Source of the DNA: Microplitis mediator
Taxonomy: Eukaryota; Arthropoda; Insecta; Hymenoptera; Braconidae
Assembly: GCF_029852145.1 (NCBI RefSeq)
Contig: NC_079976.1
Span: 16,079,117-16,143,116, forward strand
Direction: 5' to 3'
Length of the DNA stretch: 64,000 nt
Position numbers and translations under genes: made by a program. How positions within the stretch are numbered: the first letter of the stretch is position 1; each line of letters opens with the position of its first letter. The notes beneath the pieces were generated by a model. It did no database searches, had not been told where the DNA came from, and saw only the letters and a program-made list of their open reading frames with translations. Positions 24,519 through 36,169 of this stretch are shown in pieces.

Positions 24519-27220
24519 AGAGAAAAAGCTGAAGCGGCTTACCGATAACTCTTTGTTTCGGTTAAGTCCTTCACGCTTTCTGACACCTAAGACATCTGTT
24601 TCTGGCGATCCCCCATCTATCGAGCGAGTAGAAGCTTTCTGGTCCGAGTTGTATGGTGATCAACCAGACGTGAATCGTGACACTCCAGCTCTCAACGACT
24701 TCGAGGCATTTTGTCGCCGCCACCGAAACGACAATGCTGATGAAGAGAGCCCTGAAGTCAGCGTGGAAGAAGTTCGTTTGGCTCTGAATAATGGTAAGAA
24801 CTGGGCTGCTCCGGGTCCGGATGGCATTAACTTGTTTTGGTGGAAGAAACTTACTTCTACCCACAGCCACCTGGCCCGGATATTTACAGCGTTTATCAGA
24901 GGCAACGAACCTATTCCGTGCTGGCTTGTAGAAGGGCGAACCGTGCTCATCCCTAAGAAAGGTGACTTGTCCGATCCGAAGAACTACAGGCCTATCACCT
25001 GTTTGAATGCAGTTTATAAGATTTTCACAAAAATCTTGAATAATCGCATTCTACAGGAGATAGATCCTGTATGGCAGCAGATATACGAACAACGTGGCAG
25101 TAAAAGAGGCTTGTCAGGTTGCAAAGAGAATCTGTTAGTAGATCGTTGTGTCATTCAAGACGCGGTCTACTATCAGCGCAACCTGTCAATGGCCTGGATT
25201 GACTACCGTAAGGCATTCGACTCAACATCTCACGAGCTCATTCTCTTTTTGCTCAAATGCCTTGGGGTCAATCGCGATACAGTGAGATGCATACAGCGTA
25301 CGATGCAACTTTGGCGAACACGGTTCCACATTTCATGTGGCAACGACAAACGTGTGACCGAAGTTGTACAGTACAAGCGAGGTGTCTTCCAGGGAGATTC
25401 CCTGAGCCCGCTGCTGTTTTGCATCTCACTGCTGCCGATATCTGTTGCGCTACGCCGTACCCGTGGATACTCAGTGGGCCCACCAACTGATCGGAAATAT
25501 TCGATCACCCACTTACTCTACATGGATGATCTGAAGGTATATGCTCCTGATGAGGAGCACCTTCAGACAGCCTTGAATATCGTAGGGGAGTATACACGGG
25601 ATGTCGGCATGGCTTTTGGGTTGGACAAGTGCGCGGTCGTTAATCTGGTGAGGGGTAAGTGCTCTGATTTGCGCGAAGATATCGAGTTAGTAGATGGGAG
25701 CGTCATTGACCATCTTGACGCCGGAGAGTCGTAAAAATATCTAGGGATTGACGGGAGTCCTATGCAGGATGTCTCGAAAATCAAAACGACTCTCTGCAGC
25801 GAGTATGGACGGAGACTCCGGAAAATCTGGTCATCAGAACTTTCCGGAAAAAACAAAGTCTCTGCAACAAACATGCTTGCTGTCCCAGTACTACTTTACT
25901 CTTTCGGTGTCCTTAAATGGACCCGAAAAGAGCTTAGAGATCTCGATATCAAGACACGCAAAGTCATGAATATCAATCGGAGCATGCACCCTAAATCCTC
26001 AGTCACCAGATTATACCTTTCCCGGAACATCGGAGGGAGAGGTCTACAGAGCTTGGAGTGTCTACACGATCGTTTGGTTTTGGGTTTAACATACGAAGTT
26101 GTCAATTTCACTGCAGATGAGGACGACTTCCTTATGCAGATTGTTCATAGTCATGAGAATCTGCAGAAGGGAGCGTTCTTATATAAGGCAGCAAAGTACG
26201 CGGCAAAATCCCTCGGTCTCGGAAGAGTAAACCCTCTTATTGAACTCCCTAAGGAGGAATTTAAGAGTGTCGTCAGGAATGCTGAGCAGCAAAAACTGCT
26301 CAGTACACACATGGACAAGTCCATACACAGCGTGTTCTTTAAACACGTGCGTGACCATGGCTTGTCCACCCAGCTGACGTTTTCCTTCCTTAAGTCAGCT
26401 GGCCTGATGTCCGAGACCGAAGGATATATTTTTGCCTGCCAAGATGGTGTAATCAATACCCTCGAATACCGTGCGAAAGTACTCCAGATGCAGCTACCCG
26501 ACACATCGTGTAGGGTGTGTAAGCAACATCCTGAGACGCTTATGCATCTCTTGTCAGCATGTCCTGTGCTGGCAAGAAGTGCATACATCCAGCGTCATAA
26601 TGCTGCTCTGCGAGTACTCTACTACCACCTTAGACATACGCACGGTATCGACAAAACACCAGTGCTGCCTTATCTGCCAGGAGATATTCCGCAAGTTGTT
26701 GAGAATGACCGTTGCCGCATTTATTGGAACGTGCCATTCGCAACAACGCGGAAAATAGATCACAACAAACCTGATATTGTGCTCTTCGATAAAACCGCTC
26801 GTGACATTTATGTCATTGAGTTTTCAGCTCCTGCTGAGTATAACATCACGGTTAAAGAAGAGCACAAACACGAGATATATCAGGATCTCCTGTTCGAAAT
26901 TGGCAAACTTTACCCAGGTTACCGTGTCAAACTTGTCGTCCTCATTGTTGGCGTCCTAGGAGGGATGAAACAGTCTTTTGTATCTGCATTGGCTAGAATA
27001 CCAACTTGTTCAGCGCAAGTTGAGCTTCTGGCATCGAGGATGCAAAAGGCTGTAATTCTTGGATCCCTCCGTCTCCTAAGGCAACGAAACTTGGCCTGCT
27101 GCGCATGCTGATCATCTTGTTGATGAAGCATCGCAGCATTTACGATTTGGCGCTCAGGTGAGGCCCTCGGTAGAGTCGGACTACCGGGGATAACCCCCTG
27201 AGCATTTAACTTGAAAAGAA
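24519..27220 (+). mobile_element. Dong/R4-clade non-LTR retrotransposon, 5'-truncated
   Basis: An RLE-type (site-specific) non-LTR element is flanked on both sides by TAA repeats, the known target habit of Dong of Bombyx mori. It holds most of one ORF and a 3' UTR of about 110 bp, ending in TTGAAAAGAAATAAT. The N-terminal zinc fingers are missing, so it is 5'-truncated. Target duplication cannot be resolved inside a microsatellite. Confidence 0.8.
24520..27111 (+). pseudogene. Dong/R4-like RT plus restriction-like endonuclease ORF
   Basis: One frame has a single nonsense codon (TAA at 25732-25734, inside the expected Y-K-Y-L-G-I motif, so probably a mutated Tyr codon). Reverse transcriptase blocks are GKNWAAPGPDGINLFWW, RKAFDSTSHELI, GVFQGDSLSPLLFCISLLP and the active site YMDDLKVYA. 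After the stop come the CCHC knuckle C-R-V-C-x7-H-x4-C (near 26508-26560) and the endonuclease block KPDIVLFD with IYVIEFS (near 26770-26826). That order is typical of R2/R4-clade proteins, which nick the target and prime reverse transcription from it. The 5' end begins in the TAA tract. Confidence 0.82.
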
Positions 27221-27320
27221 ATAATAATAATAATAATAATAATAAAAATAATAATAATAACAATAATAATAATAATGATATCAATAATAATAATAATATT
27301 TATTATTATTATTATGGTAA
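27221..27320. repeat. (TAA)n tract, right flank of Dong
   Basis: TAA/AAT repeats run directly from the element's 3' end and turn into ATT repeats. Confidence 0.9.
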
Positions 27321-27358
27321 TCAGAATAATAATAATTATGATAATTTGTTAACTCCAG

Positions 27359-27817
27359 GTTGGTCCATATGAAATTAATGGAACATTAAATTCAGACAAG
27401 TATGTGAGATTTCTGAATTATCAGTTAAGGCCGCTCTGCGATCGCGCTGGAATTACGCGAGCTGAGCAGGATAACATGTGGTTCCAGCAGGACGGAGCTC
27501 CGGCACATACGAGCAGGAAATCTCAACGTTGTTTACAACGGAAATTTCCTGGTCGGTATATCGGGCGTGGTGGTGTATTTAATTGGCTTCCGCGTTCGCC
27601 GGATCTAACCCCGCTAGATTTTTTCCTCTGGGGCCATATCAAGTCATTAATATACAGAACTCCAGTACGAACGAGGCAAGAGTTAGAAATTAGAATCCAA
27701 CAAGCATTTGACACAATTACGCAAGAAATGTTGGAGAATTCTATACGTGGTTTCTTACGTAGGTGTCAACTTTGCATTGATTGCAACGGTGGCCACTTTC
27801 AACAATTTTTGAAGTAA
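27359..27817 (+). CDS. Mariner-like transposase, exon B (C-terminal)
   Basis: The exon follows an AACTCCAG acceptor and runs to a TAA at 27815-27817. It holds the second catalytic Asp in FQQDGAPAHTS and the third in RSPDLTPLDFFLWG. Counting the residues between the two Asp (the second Asp of the SPDLTPLD block) gives 41, so the signature is DD41D. The C-terminus has the usual ICIDCNGGHFQQ-like end (read as LCIDCNGGHFQQFLK). No stops are present. With exon A it gives about 311 residues, most of a transposase. Confidence 0.8.
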   Translation, partial: VGPYEINGTLNSDKYVRFLNYQLRPLCDRAGITRAEQDNMWFQQDGAPAHTSRKSQRCLQRKFPGRYIGRGGVFNWLPRSPDLTPLDFFLWGHIKSLIYRTPVRTRQELEIRIQQAFDTITQEMLENSIRGFLRRCQLCIDCNGGHFQQFLK

Positions 27818-28416
27818 GCTTACCATTCATCGTTCATCGCAAATAGAATTTTGGAAAGTGTAGTGTAAGCTTATCATATTTCTTATAAAAAAGGGTCAAT
27901 GCACCAATTATTGACCGATTAAGTTTTTTTTTTGTAATAAGCTATAAAATAAGTATTCAGTTATTAGCTAAAATTAATAATGGATTTTGTTATCGTGACA
28001 TACTGGATTATTGATAATCTGATTCTATTCTTATTAAAAATGATTGAAAATGTATTAATTTTATTGTTTGAATGTTAATTTATCAAAAACACCAGTTATT
28101 GTTATTTTTTAAGTGATTGACATTTATTTCATAGTACTAAGAATGTTTATAATGGAGAAAAATATTTTTTTGTATTTATGTAGTTATGTTATTAATTCAA
28201 TTCTATGTTTACAATTTACACCAAAGTCAACTGTAATGGAATCATAATAAAATATTTTTTTGTATTTATGTGATCATGTTATTAATTTAATGCTATGTTT
28301 ATAAGGCTGTATCAAAAAATCGACTATTATTTGTTCCAGAAAATCGACTATTGTTTGTTCCAAGAAAGCGTAAAAATATTTTTACGACAAAAATTAATTT
28401 TTTTTTTTTATTAATG
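27818..28416. other. AT-rich spacer
   Basis: No gene. A repeated block aaaatcgactattrtttgttcca occurs twice in tandem around 28316-28360, and ATATTTTTTTGTATTTATGT occurs twice (28165, 28251). Short local duplications only. Confidence 0.45.
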
Positions 28417-28424
28417 CTGTCCAG

Positions 28425-29285
28425 TAGGGTGGGCCGAAAATCCGCTTTTTGTGAATTTTCACTATTAATACCAAAAATATTTTTCTTTGTATAAAAAAAA
28501 GAATTTTTCGGAAAACAAGAAAAATTTTAGGTCGATATCTTAGGCTCGCCAAATCCCGCTAAAGTTAGAAGTTGTTTAAAATTTTTTTTCCAACTTATTT
28601 TGATCGGAAATTTTATTCCCTACAAAAAAGGTCCAATAATAAAATTACGTGAAGTTGATAGTTACTGAGATAATTGCAATTTTGCTCTAAAAAATGAAAT
28701 TTTTCAAGATATTATCACTTTTTCTAGGTAAAAAATAAATTTTATCATAAAAATTTCATAGGAAATTCAATTTTCTACAAAATAGACATAAAAATTCATT
28801 CAAAGTTTTTAGTTACAAAGATAATAGCAATTCTTGGTGAAAGCCGCCACATAACGAGAAATGTGACTATCTAAACATAAAACTGCCAGTTTTTTATTAA
28901 CTATAAATTTCAAGTTTTTACCAAAATGCCAATTTTGTAAGAAATTTGATTTTCTATGAAATTTGTATGATAAAATTCATATTTTACCCTGAAGAAGTGA
29001 TAATATCTTGAAAAATTATATTTTTGAGAGCAAAATTGCAATTACCTCAGTAACTATCAACTTTACGTAATTTTATTATAGGACCTTTGTTGTAGAGAAT
29101 TAAATTTCCGATCAAAATAAGTTGGAAAAAAAATTTTAAACTTCTAACTTTAGTGGGATTTGGCGAGCCTAAGATATTGACCTAAAATTTTTTCTGTTTT
29201 CCGAAAAATTTTTTTTTGTACAAAGAAAAATATTTTTGGTATTAATAGTGAATATTCAAAAAAAGCGGATTTTCGGCCCGCCCTA
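28425..29285. mobile_element. Foldback MITE with 8-bp target duplication
   Basis: It starts TAGGGTGGGCCGAAAATCCG and ends with the reverse complement CGGCCCGCCCTA. The arms, about 400 bp each, are inverted copies of each other (for example GGCGAGCCTAAGATATTGAC near 29161 and its inverse near 28531). It is flanked by CTGTCCAG on both sides (28417-28424 and 29286-29293), an 8-bp duplication as made by hAT- or P-type transposases. It has no coding capacity. Confidence 0.92.
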
Positions 29286-29293
29286 CTGTCCAG

Positions 29294-31034
29294 TGTGCAG
29301 GTTTTCATGATAATAAAGTGAAACGTAACAAATAAGTAGTTACTTGATATTCTTACTTATCTCCTGTAGCAAAAAAATTGGAAATGAGGGTTTTGAAAAG
29401 AATAATTTTTTTTAATTCGAACGATATTCCCATGTGTTCTATGTGATAAGTATATCTTCGAAAGTAGAAATTGTCGCATCACCGGGACGGATACACATCA
29501 TTTTTCAGCTTTCCATCAAAAAATAGAAAATTCCCGAAAAATTGATTATGAAGTGTACATCTCATGATAAAGTAGCTGAAAATGTGTGTTATAAAAGAAT
29601 AAGTTTGCTATTTTTGCTACTAACTATTTTTTTATGCCAATAAAAAAAATAAAAAAAAATTACAATAAAAATGATAGACTAAAAAATCGCCCAATATTAA
29701 AATTGCTAAATTTGTTTTTAAGCACGAAATAATTGTAAATGAAACAAAATTTCCATTTATTCATTTTGAGATTTTTACAGTGCTATACAAGGTCGCTTGA
29801 CCTGCCCTAAAAAAAAGTGGATATTTTTTTTTTTTCGGAGAAAAATCATATCATCCCTACTATCCGTTGGAATGCTGATAGCATACTGATGTTATGATTA
29901 CCAATCACCGGGACCCCGAGTTATGTGAGGCCCTTGAGGGAGAAAGAAAAACTATTGCCATCTTCTGGTTTTAAAAATAAAATAGGCCTTACCATAAGTT
30001 CATTTTCATTTCACTTTATCGACCTCGACCCCTTCCACTTTGACCCTGAAGGCGCCAATTACCGAATTTTTCATTGGTCAACTTTAATTAGCTATAATTT
30101 AAATTTTATCGCGAATCTGCATAAATGGCTCAGGAACTTTCAATTCTAAATATTTTTTCCTATAATGCTGTATACCTCTGTTACACTTTTTCTGGGACAC
30201 CCTGTATATTAAACCGGTTCAAAAAAATCGACTATTGCACGACTCATGATGCAAAGCATCAGAGAGTGCTTTACGATCGAAAATTTTTTTTCGCCTCACT
30301 TCGGCAACTATTTCAATTATTATATCTTTGTTAGTTCACGGAATTGAGATAAGTTGCATACTATTTTGAAGATAATTTAATGGAGATGAATTCCATACTT
30401 TTCATAAATTTTTTAGTTTAATAAAAACCGAAAAAAAAACATCAAAATAGTTTAACAAAAATTCCTGTCCGTCAAGTACGGATCCCGTATACATGATAAC
30501 TTGCAAAACAATCCAGTAATTGAATCAAATTTTTTTTTTAAAAATTCTTTGTAAGATTTGACGGTCTCCTATTGCGAATGGCTAGGTAACTCAGCGTCGT
30601 TTAATTACAATGAATGAAAGAATAAAAAAGGCTGTATAACTATATCTATATATATCTATGTCAAGTTAACATGGATGATGATATATCTATACCTATACGT
30701 TACACGTACGTTTATTCTACCAGAGGCGCTTGCGCATTACCGTTCTAGTATGTACAGCTGTTTTTTTTTTGCTAGTTGGTAAGCCTGAATTTTTTTTTTC
30801 AATTCAACTTTTTTTTTTTATTTATTGATTATTTTTTATTTATATATATACTTTTTTTGTTATTAATCGGGATATTTTGAATAGGTTCTTTTATAATTGT
30901 AAAAAAATACTAATAAATTAAATAATTAAAAAAAAAAAAAAAAACCTAACAAATTTTAATAAAAGAAAATTGCACAAAAAAAAAATTTGTAGACTTTTTT
31001 TTGTTAAATTTAAGGCAATAATTTTTGTTTTAAT
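29294..31034. other. Unassigned AT-rich stretch
   Basis: No gene is seen. A fragment CTGGGACACCCTGTATA at 30193-30209 looks like a mariner-type terminus, but no partner end was found. Several short frames (29925, 30125) lack any recognisable domain. Confidence 0.4.
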
Positions 31035-32226
31035 TGTTATGTCCGCCACTTAATTTTTAATTATTTATCCGGGAGTTCTCCCTTTAGTAGCGATAGTAAT
31101 TTTGGACAAGCGGGTTGGAGGGTGCGGACAACAATAAAGAATACGAGGAAGAAATTATCTTCCTATAATTTATTATCTATAGTGGATCTTTTCGAGGATT
31201 AAGAACCCAAATGTCTCCGAAGAGACCGGTGCTCTTGGTTAAGCCAAAAATATTTTAAGTATGATAGAATAATAGTTCTTTCGCCTACCTTTCGATGTCA
31301 ATTCTTCTAGTGCGGCAGCTATTATCCCTCCAGAACTAAACAGCTCACTCGGCCTTCCTGTAAGGTTGGTAGAATGGGTGCGGCTGGGTGGGTAGGATGA
31401 TGTCTTATGTACTACTTTCGAATGAAAATCGAACGGCTTGAGTGATGACCTTGATCTTTTATTAAGTATTTTAAATTACAACGTTTTAACTGAACGTCAC
31501 TTGTTCACTCTAGTTTTTCACAAGTTTTATATAATTTGTATTATATGATTATTTATCTTATCGGATATTTTAAACAGATTTTTATTTATAAATGCGTCCT
31601 TTTTCACACCCAAAAAGGGTTTTTATCCGCAGAAACTCGGCACAAAGTGAGATCACAAATTCACGTGATTTGTGTCACAATTCACTCAAACCGGATAGAT
31701 CTTCGAGATCTTTCAATTGCAATTAAGAACTATACTCTACACGATAGTTGACTATCAGCCGAGTATCTAACTCAATTGGCAATTTAATTCATTAATAATG
31801 ACCGTAAATAAATAAATTAATATCCTACACGAACTTAATCAGCCGAATACCTAGATCGATTTACGGTTTAATTAATTTGAATTTTTGTAAATGAATAAAT
31901 TAATACCCTACACGAAATTAATCAGCCGGATACCTAGATCGATTTACAATTTATTTAAAGTGGATGTTGGAAAACCGTAACTGATGAAATAATATCCTAC
32001 ACGAAACTAATCAGCCGGATACCTAAATCAGCGACGATTACTTATTGCCACGTCGGAAGATTTCTGCAATAAGATTACGAGCTATCGACGCCGCTTACGC
32101 GGACCAAGAAGTTTTAAATGAAACTGAGGCCCTGACGCTGCGTTTTTGCGCGCTTTGCAAAGAGGAGCTCAGAAATAATTATTTTAAATAATTATTAAAA
32201 TAAAAAAAAATTATTTGGACATAACA
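31035..32226. mobile_element. Solo LTR, 1.2 kb
   Basis: It starts TGTTATGTCCGCC and ends TTGGACATAACA. TAAT flanks both sides (31031-31034 and 32227-32230; left read as TAAT immediately before TGTTAT). A tandem block at about 31715-32035 repeats CCTACACGAA then AATCAGCCGGATACC three to five times at about 100-bp spacing. No coding region. Confidence 0.7.
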
Positions 32227-32230
32227 TAAT

Positions 32231-32838
32231 GTAAATATTTACTAACGGCTGAAGAAAATGTTATTACTATGGTCAATTATAAACACAGAAAAAAAAAAAA
32301 GAAAATTACAGTTGCATACGATAAGTTTATAGTTTAAAATTTTGAATTTGCTGTACTGATTTGATATAACCCTGAAATTATAGATTGGAATTATAATTTT
32401 TATAGTTTTTCAAACAAAGCGCTGTTATATTTTTCTTGTACATTGTTAATATGAAAAGCTATAATTTCTCTTATTGCTTGTTATATCCTGGCTGTCAAGC
32501 AGGGCCCGTTCTTAGCTCACTAGATTATTTTACCGACCTAAAGTTTATTCCCAAAATAAGGCACCCTAATTACCAACAATTAGAGTACCTTAAGTAGATA
32601 ATTATAATAACTTAAGAATATTATATATCATAAGAATTACTCCATCATTTAAATTGTATAAAATAAGAATATCTTTAACATACGTGTATTTTCCAAATCA
32701 ATAATCAAATAACAAACTATCACCGGATGTACTTAATCCCACGTATGAGAACATTTTTCATAATAATCTTCAAGTATATTCAACTAGAGATAATTTAATC
32801 ATTTTAAAACACAGCTGTATAAACTATTAGTAATAATT
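32231..32838. other. AT-rich spacer
   Basis: No gene or clear element seen. Confidence 0.4.
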
Positions 32839-33421
32839 TGTAACAAACGCAGATGATATGAAAATGGACTTTGACTTTCAAATAAATAACTTTTCTCAGA
32901 AATTACATCAGCCGAGGATCAAATCCCTTCTCGCGCTCGACGCATGGGTCTCATGCCCAATCGCCTCGCGCTGATAAGCAATGACGAGTTCAATGACCAC
33001 TGAGTGTGAACTCTGATCAACAATTCAACCCCGATTAATAACTCTCGATCCCACTATTTTTGGTGATTAGAATACCTTATAAAAACCCTCGCTCTCAGAG
33101 CAGGAGTCTCTCTTTACACACACTTTTAGACTTAGACTCTGAACACCAGATCTTTGATATCAGAGCTTATTAAATTATCAAGTCCATAGTCATACCTTCT
33201 GTAAGTTTGACTATTGAACATACATCATTTATATATTAAGTGTATACTTTCAATTTCTAAATTCTATAACTATCAATTGTAAATAAAGTTATTGTTATAT
33301 CTAAAATACAACCAGGTATTTCGGGTCACCGTGAGGTGATTTGCTGTCGAGAACCCAATACCTAGAAATACTACAGAAGTAGCTGAGCTTAACATCAACA
33401 TCGTGCAGCGAAAACGTAACA
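32839..33421 (+). mobile_element. Probable solo LTR, 0.58 kb
   Basis: TGTAACAAACG to AAAACGTAACA. It has an LTR-like promoter layout: a TATA motif (CTTATAAAAACCC near 33077), a downstream pyrimidine-rich start region, and an AATAAAG signal near 33283. Typical Gypsy-like TG...CA ends with the inverted TGTAAC/GTAACA motif. A target duplication is not evident. Confidence 0.6.
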
Positions 33422-34687
33422 TTGCTTATTTTTTTATTTTTTTTTATTTACTAAATTTGATTGATACTTAATATAAAAAGACCAAGCAAGTCAACTTTTA
33501 AAGGGATTACAAACAAAAAATTGTAAATATAATTGTAAAATTGACGATTAAAATGTTGACGTGTAAATAATAAATCCCAAAGCAATTAAACTGTTAGAAA
33601 ATTACAAAAATCGAAGTTATTTTTATTATTATTATTATTATTAATTATTATTGTTTTTGTTATAATTATTATTACTATTTTTCTTTTTTTTTTGATAATA
33701 TCGTAATTTACATAGAGTGAGAACAGAAAAGTAACAGCCAAAACCAGATTTAATTAAGAAGAATGAAAATGGATCGAATGATTTACAGTAAATTTCTGTA
33801 ATTGGGTGCATGGAAGGTATAAAGAAATTTAAACCCACCTTACAAAAGTCCAACGGAAACATCATAATTAATCTTAAAAATTTGTTTATCCTCCTCAGTC
33901 CCGAGGCATCATTTTGTTTGCTATTTGAATAATTTTTTATAAGTATACTTATAGACCTTTTAAGAAGCAAAAAAACATATTTTGTATTTTTTCTCATTCA
34001 CAGTTTTTAAAGCCATCTATTTTAAAGCTATAGCCATAGTTATTTTTATGGTTCAGCAAACATCGGCTAGTTGCCAATGCTGGCAAAATTGTCCCCTATA
34101 CGGGACCTCAGAATCGAGGAGGATAACCGCGGAAAATTTGTGAGTAAAAATTACCCATAAAGTTCAGTACTGTAAGGACAGCTAGCCAGTAACTAAATTT
34201 TAACAATGTTGTTAGTAGAGATTGCACTTCGTTTACATGCTATCGAGTAGCATATTGTACAATGTGCGTGGGAAAAATGTAAATATTTACCTCATGTTCT
34301 AACAGTATCAAACTGCTTGGGTAATTTTTAGTAAAAATTTCTCTAAGAGTAGTAAAGTCGAAAAGTCGAGAAAAAGAAAAACAAAAAGTTGTGAAGGTTC
34401 TAAGAATGCAGACAAACAACGCCAAATTCTATAGAAATTTATTATATTGCAGTCTTCTCGTTCATCCCTGATAGAGCCGAATAAAAATAAAACTACATAT
34501 CATTATCGTAATATAGCAAACCAACATAAATAGATGGACAAGCACTATACCAATAGCGTGCATACCACAAATCGCGATGAACCTATCATAATATAACGGA
34601 CCAACGTAAACTTCCATAACCATACCTGGCAAGAACCGTAGAAATACAGAAGCGTATACCGAAAAAGAAGCACCGTAGATCGGAGTA
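33422..34687. other. Unassigned stretch
   Basis: An (ATT)n-like tract lies at 33617-33672. No gene is recognised; the minus frames at 33641 and 34240 have no family features. Confidence 0.4.
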
Positions 34688-35449
34688 CACGGAAAGAAAA
34701 TTCTAACAAAATTTACGATGTTAATATCGTAATCGTGTACTAGACTTTTATTAGCGTCAATTTTAAAATATTTTACTTCAAAATTTACTATGTGGGTTAT
34801 ATTTTTTACTATTTAACATCGTAATTTTAACAAAGACTTTTAGGATTAAAAATTACTTCAAAAATTACAATTTAACATCGTAAAAATAAAAGAAATAAAA
34901 ATTACAATTCAAAAACTATATTTATTGCTATATTTATCTTTCTATGTACTTTTGAGTAAAATAAATATTACAGTGCTGCCTCTGTTGTAATACGATGTAA
35001 GCTATAAAAATTACGATATTGTATCGTAATTTTTAAATATTAACTGCGTCCTCCGCAAGAGGCGCTCTCATGACTTATGAATGTTTGTTCAAATCGTTTA
35101 TATTAACCTTAAAAACCATATAAAGTGTAGGCTCTTCGGTGGCCGAGTGGTCCAAGGCGTCGGACACTTCGCACTCAGAAGGACTCAGGTTCGAATCCAA
35201 CGTCCGAACGATTATTATTTTATTCTTTTATTTAAAATTTCTCTTCAAATTTTACGATATTCACATCGTAATCTATATTGAAGAGCTTAAGACTTCGTAT
35301 TATTTGTCTGAAGTATTATTTCTTAAATGAAATTTCCAACGCTACATCGTAAAAATTACGATTGTAAAAGTCTAGTCCACCACTACAATAATCAATAGGA
35401 CAAATTACGATATTATTATCGTAAATTTAATTAGAATTTTTTTTCCGTG
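34688..35449. mobile_element. TA-flanked MITE carrying a tRNA-like sequence
   Basis: It starts CACGGAAAGAAAATTCTAA and ends TTAGAATTTTTTTTCCGTG, with TA on both sides (34686-34687, 35450-35451). Inner sequences are also inverted (TCGTGTACTAGACTTTTA near 34730, inverse near 35362-35380). Many short TTACGATRTTA modules recur in both orientations. This layout fits a Tc1/mariner-type non-autonomous element. A tRNA-like block sits off-centre inside it. Confidence 0.75.
35133..35210 (+). tRNA. Degenerate tRNA-like sequence (Leu/Ser-type D arm)
   Basis: An A box (TGGCCGAGTGG, with D stem GCC/GGC) and a B box (GGTTCGAATCC) are both present at tRNA spacing. The acceptor half TCTTCGG can pair with CCGAACG except at its end. 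The anticodon stem cannot be formed and the T stem has mismatches, so no anticodon can be assigned. It is best read as a tRNA-derived sequence that keeps the internal Pol III promoter, embedded in a MITE. It is probably not a working tRNA. Confidence 0.5.
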
Positions 35450-35451
35450 TA

Positions 35452-36169
35452 CATTTCACGTACATAAACTTTACAGAGTTACTCTCTACAGTTTAAAAAT
35501 TACTGACGGGATACAAGCTATTTTCTCATGATAGGTTGTAGACTGTTTCAGTTTGATCTTCATACTTTCATATCTAACAATATTTGCAGGTTGGCTGTAG
35601 AAATAATGGCAACAAATAGAAATAGGATCAATGGCTTGAAAAGGTAGGATAGAATCGCGTTATGCAATTATTAAGTTGGTCGCATATAGCCTTTGTGCTG
35701 ATATATCAGAAAAATCACAAGTGGGCTGTGAAGGTGGTAACTATAAATTGGAGTGGTCGATCTCTTCTACAGGTAGGATAAATCCGCTTGGTGCATTTCA
35801 TGAATTAATTAAATAGGATCTTCTGACAGGAAAATCTAATAGCGTCTTCAATTTGTCCGTTAATATGGTTCCAACAACTAGGAGTGGGGTTTATATTTTT
35901 GTGGGCGCATGAGACAACCGATATACCCACCACACCGTTTTGGTAGGGTCTTCCTGTCGGCACATTTAAAAATATCCACTACTTGGTCGTGGAGATGGTT
36001 CCGACAAATGGGAGTGGGGTCGATGCTTTCAATGAGTCAAATATATCAATTACTATAGTTTTAATTCATATTTTACTAAAATCTGAGGTTTAAAATAGTA
36101 ATATCTTAAAAATCTATTTTCGTTCAATGAACGTTCGAAACTTCAGTTACATGATTTGTACGATGAATA
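35452..36169. repeat. Degenerate repeat of about 130 bp
   Basis: Four related blocks share GG-T-n-CAACAA-n-GGAGTGG-n-T and a nearby GGTAGGAT or TAGGGTCTTC. They lie near 35605, 35735, 35868 and 35996, giving a period close to 130 bp. Identity is low. No gene is seen. Confidence 0.4.

Larger units (their letters stand above)
24324..27358 (+). other. Intron of the mariner-like transposase, expanded by Dong
   Basis: A 3.0-kb GT-AG intron (GTAAGTAAAC ... AACTCCAG). Both flanking exons are in phase 0 and the joined protein reads GGKL then VGPYEINGTL, as expected at this place in the family. The intron contains a (TAA)n tract split by a retrotransposon; without it the intron would be only about 200-300 bp. 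Confidence 0.75.

Noticed and set aside
23839..27284. Further frames over the transposase and the Dong ORF (for example 23839, 24571, 25230, 26151)
   Set aside because: Shadows of the real frames; none carries a recognisable motif.
30193..30209. CTGGGACACCCTGTATA as a mariner terminal repeat
   Set aside because: No inverted partner found within several kb.
35081..35330. Two frames across the tRNA-like block
   Set aside because: They run through the tRNA-like sequence and MITE arms and have no protein family features.
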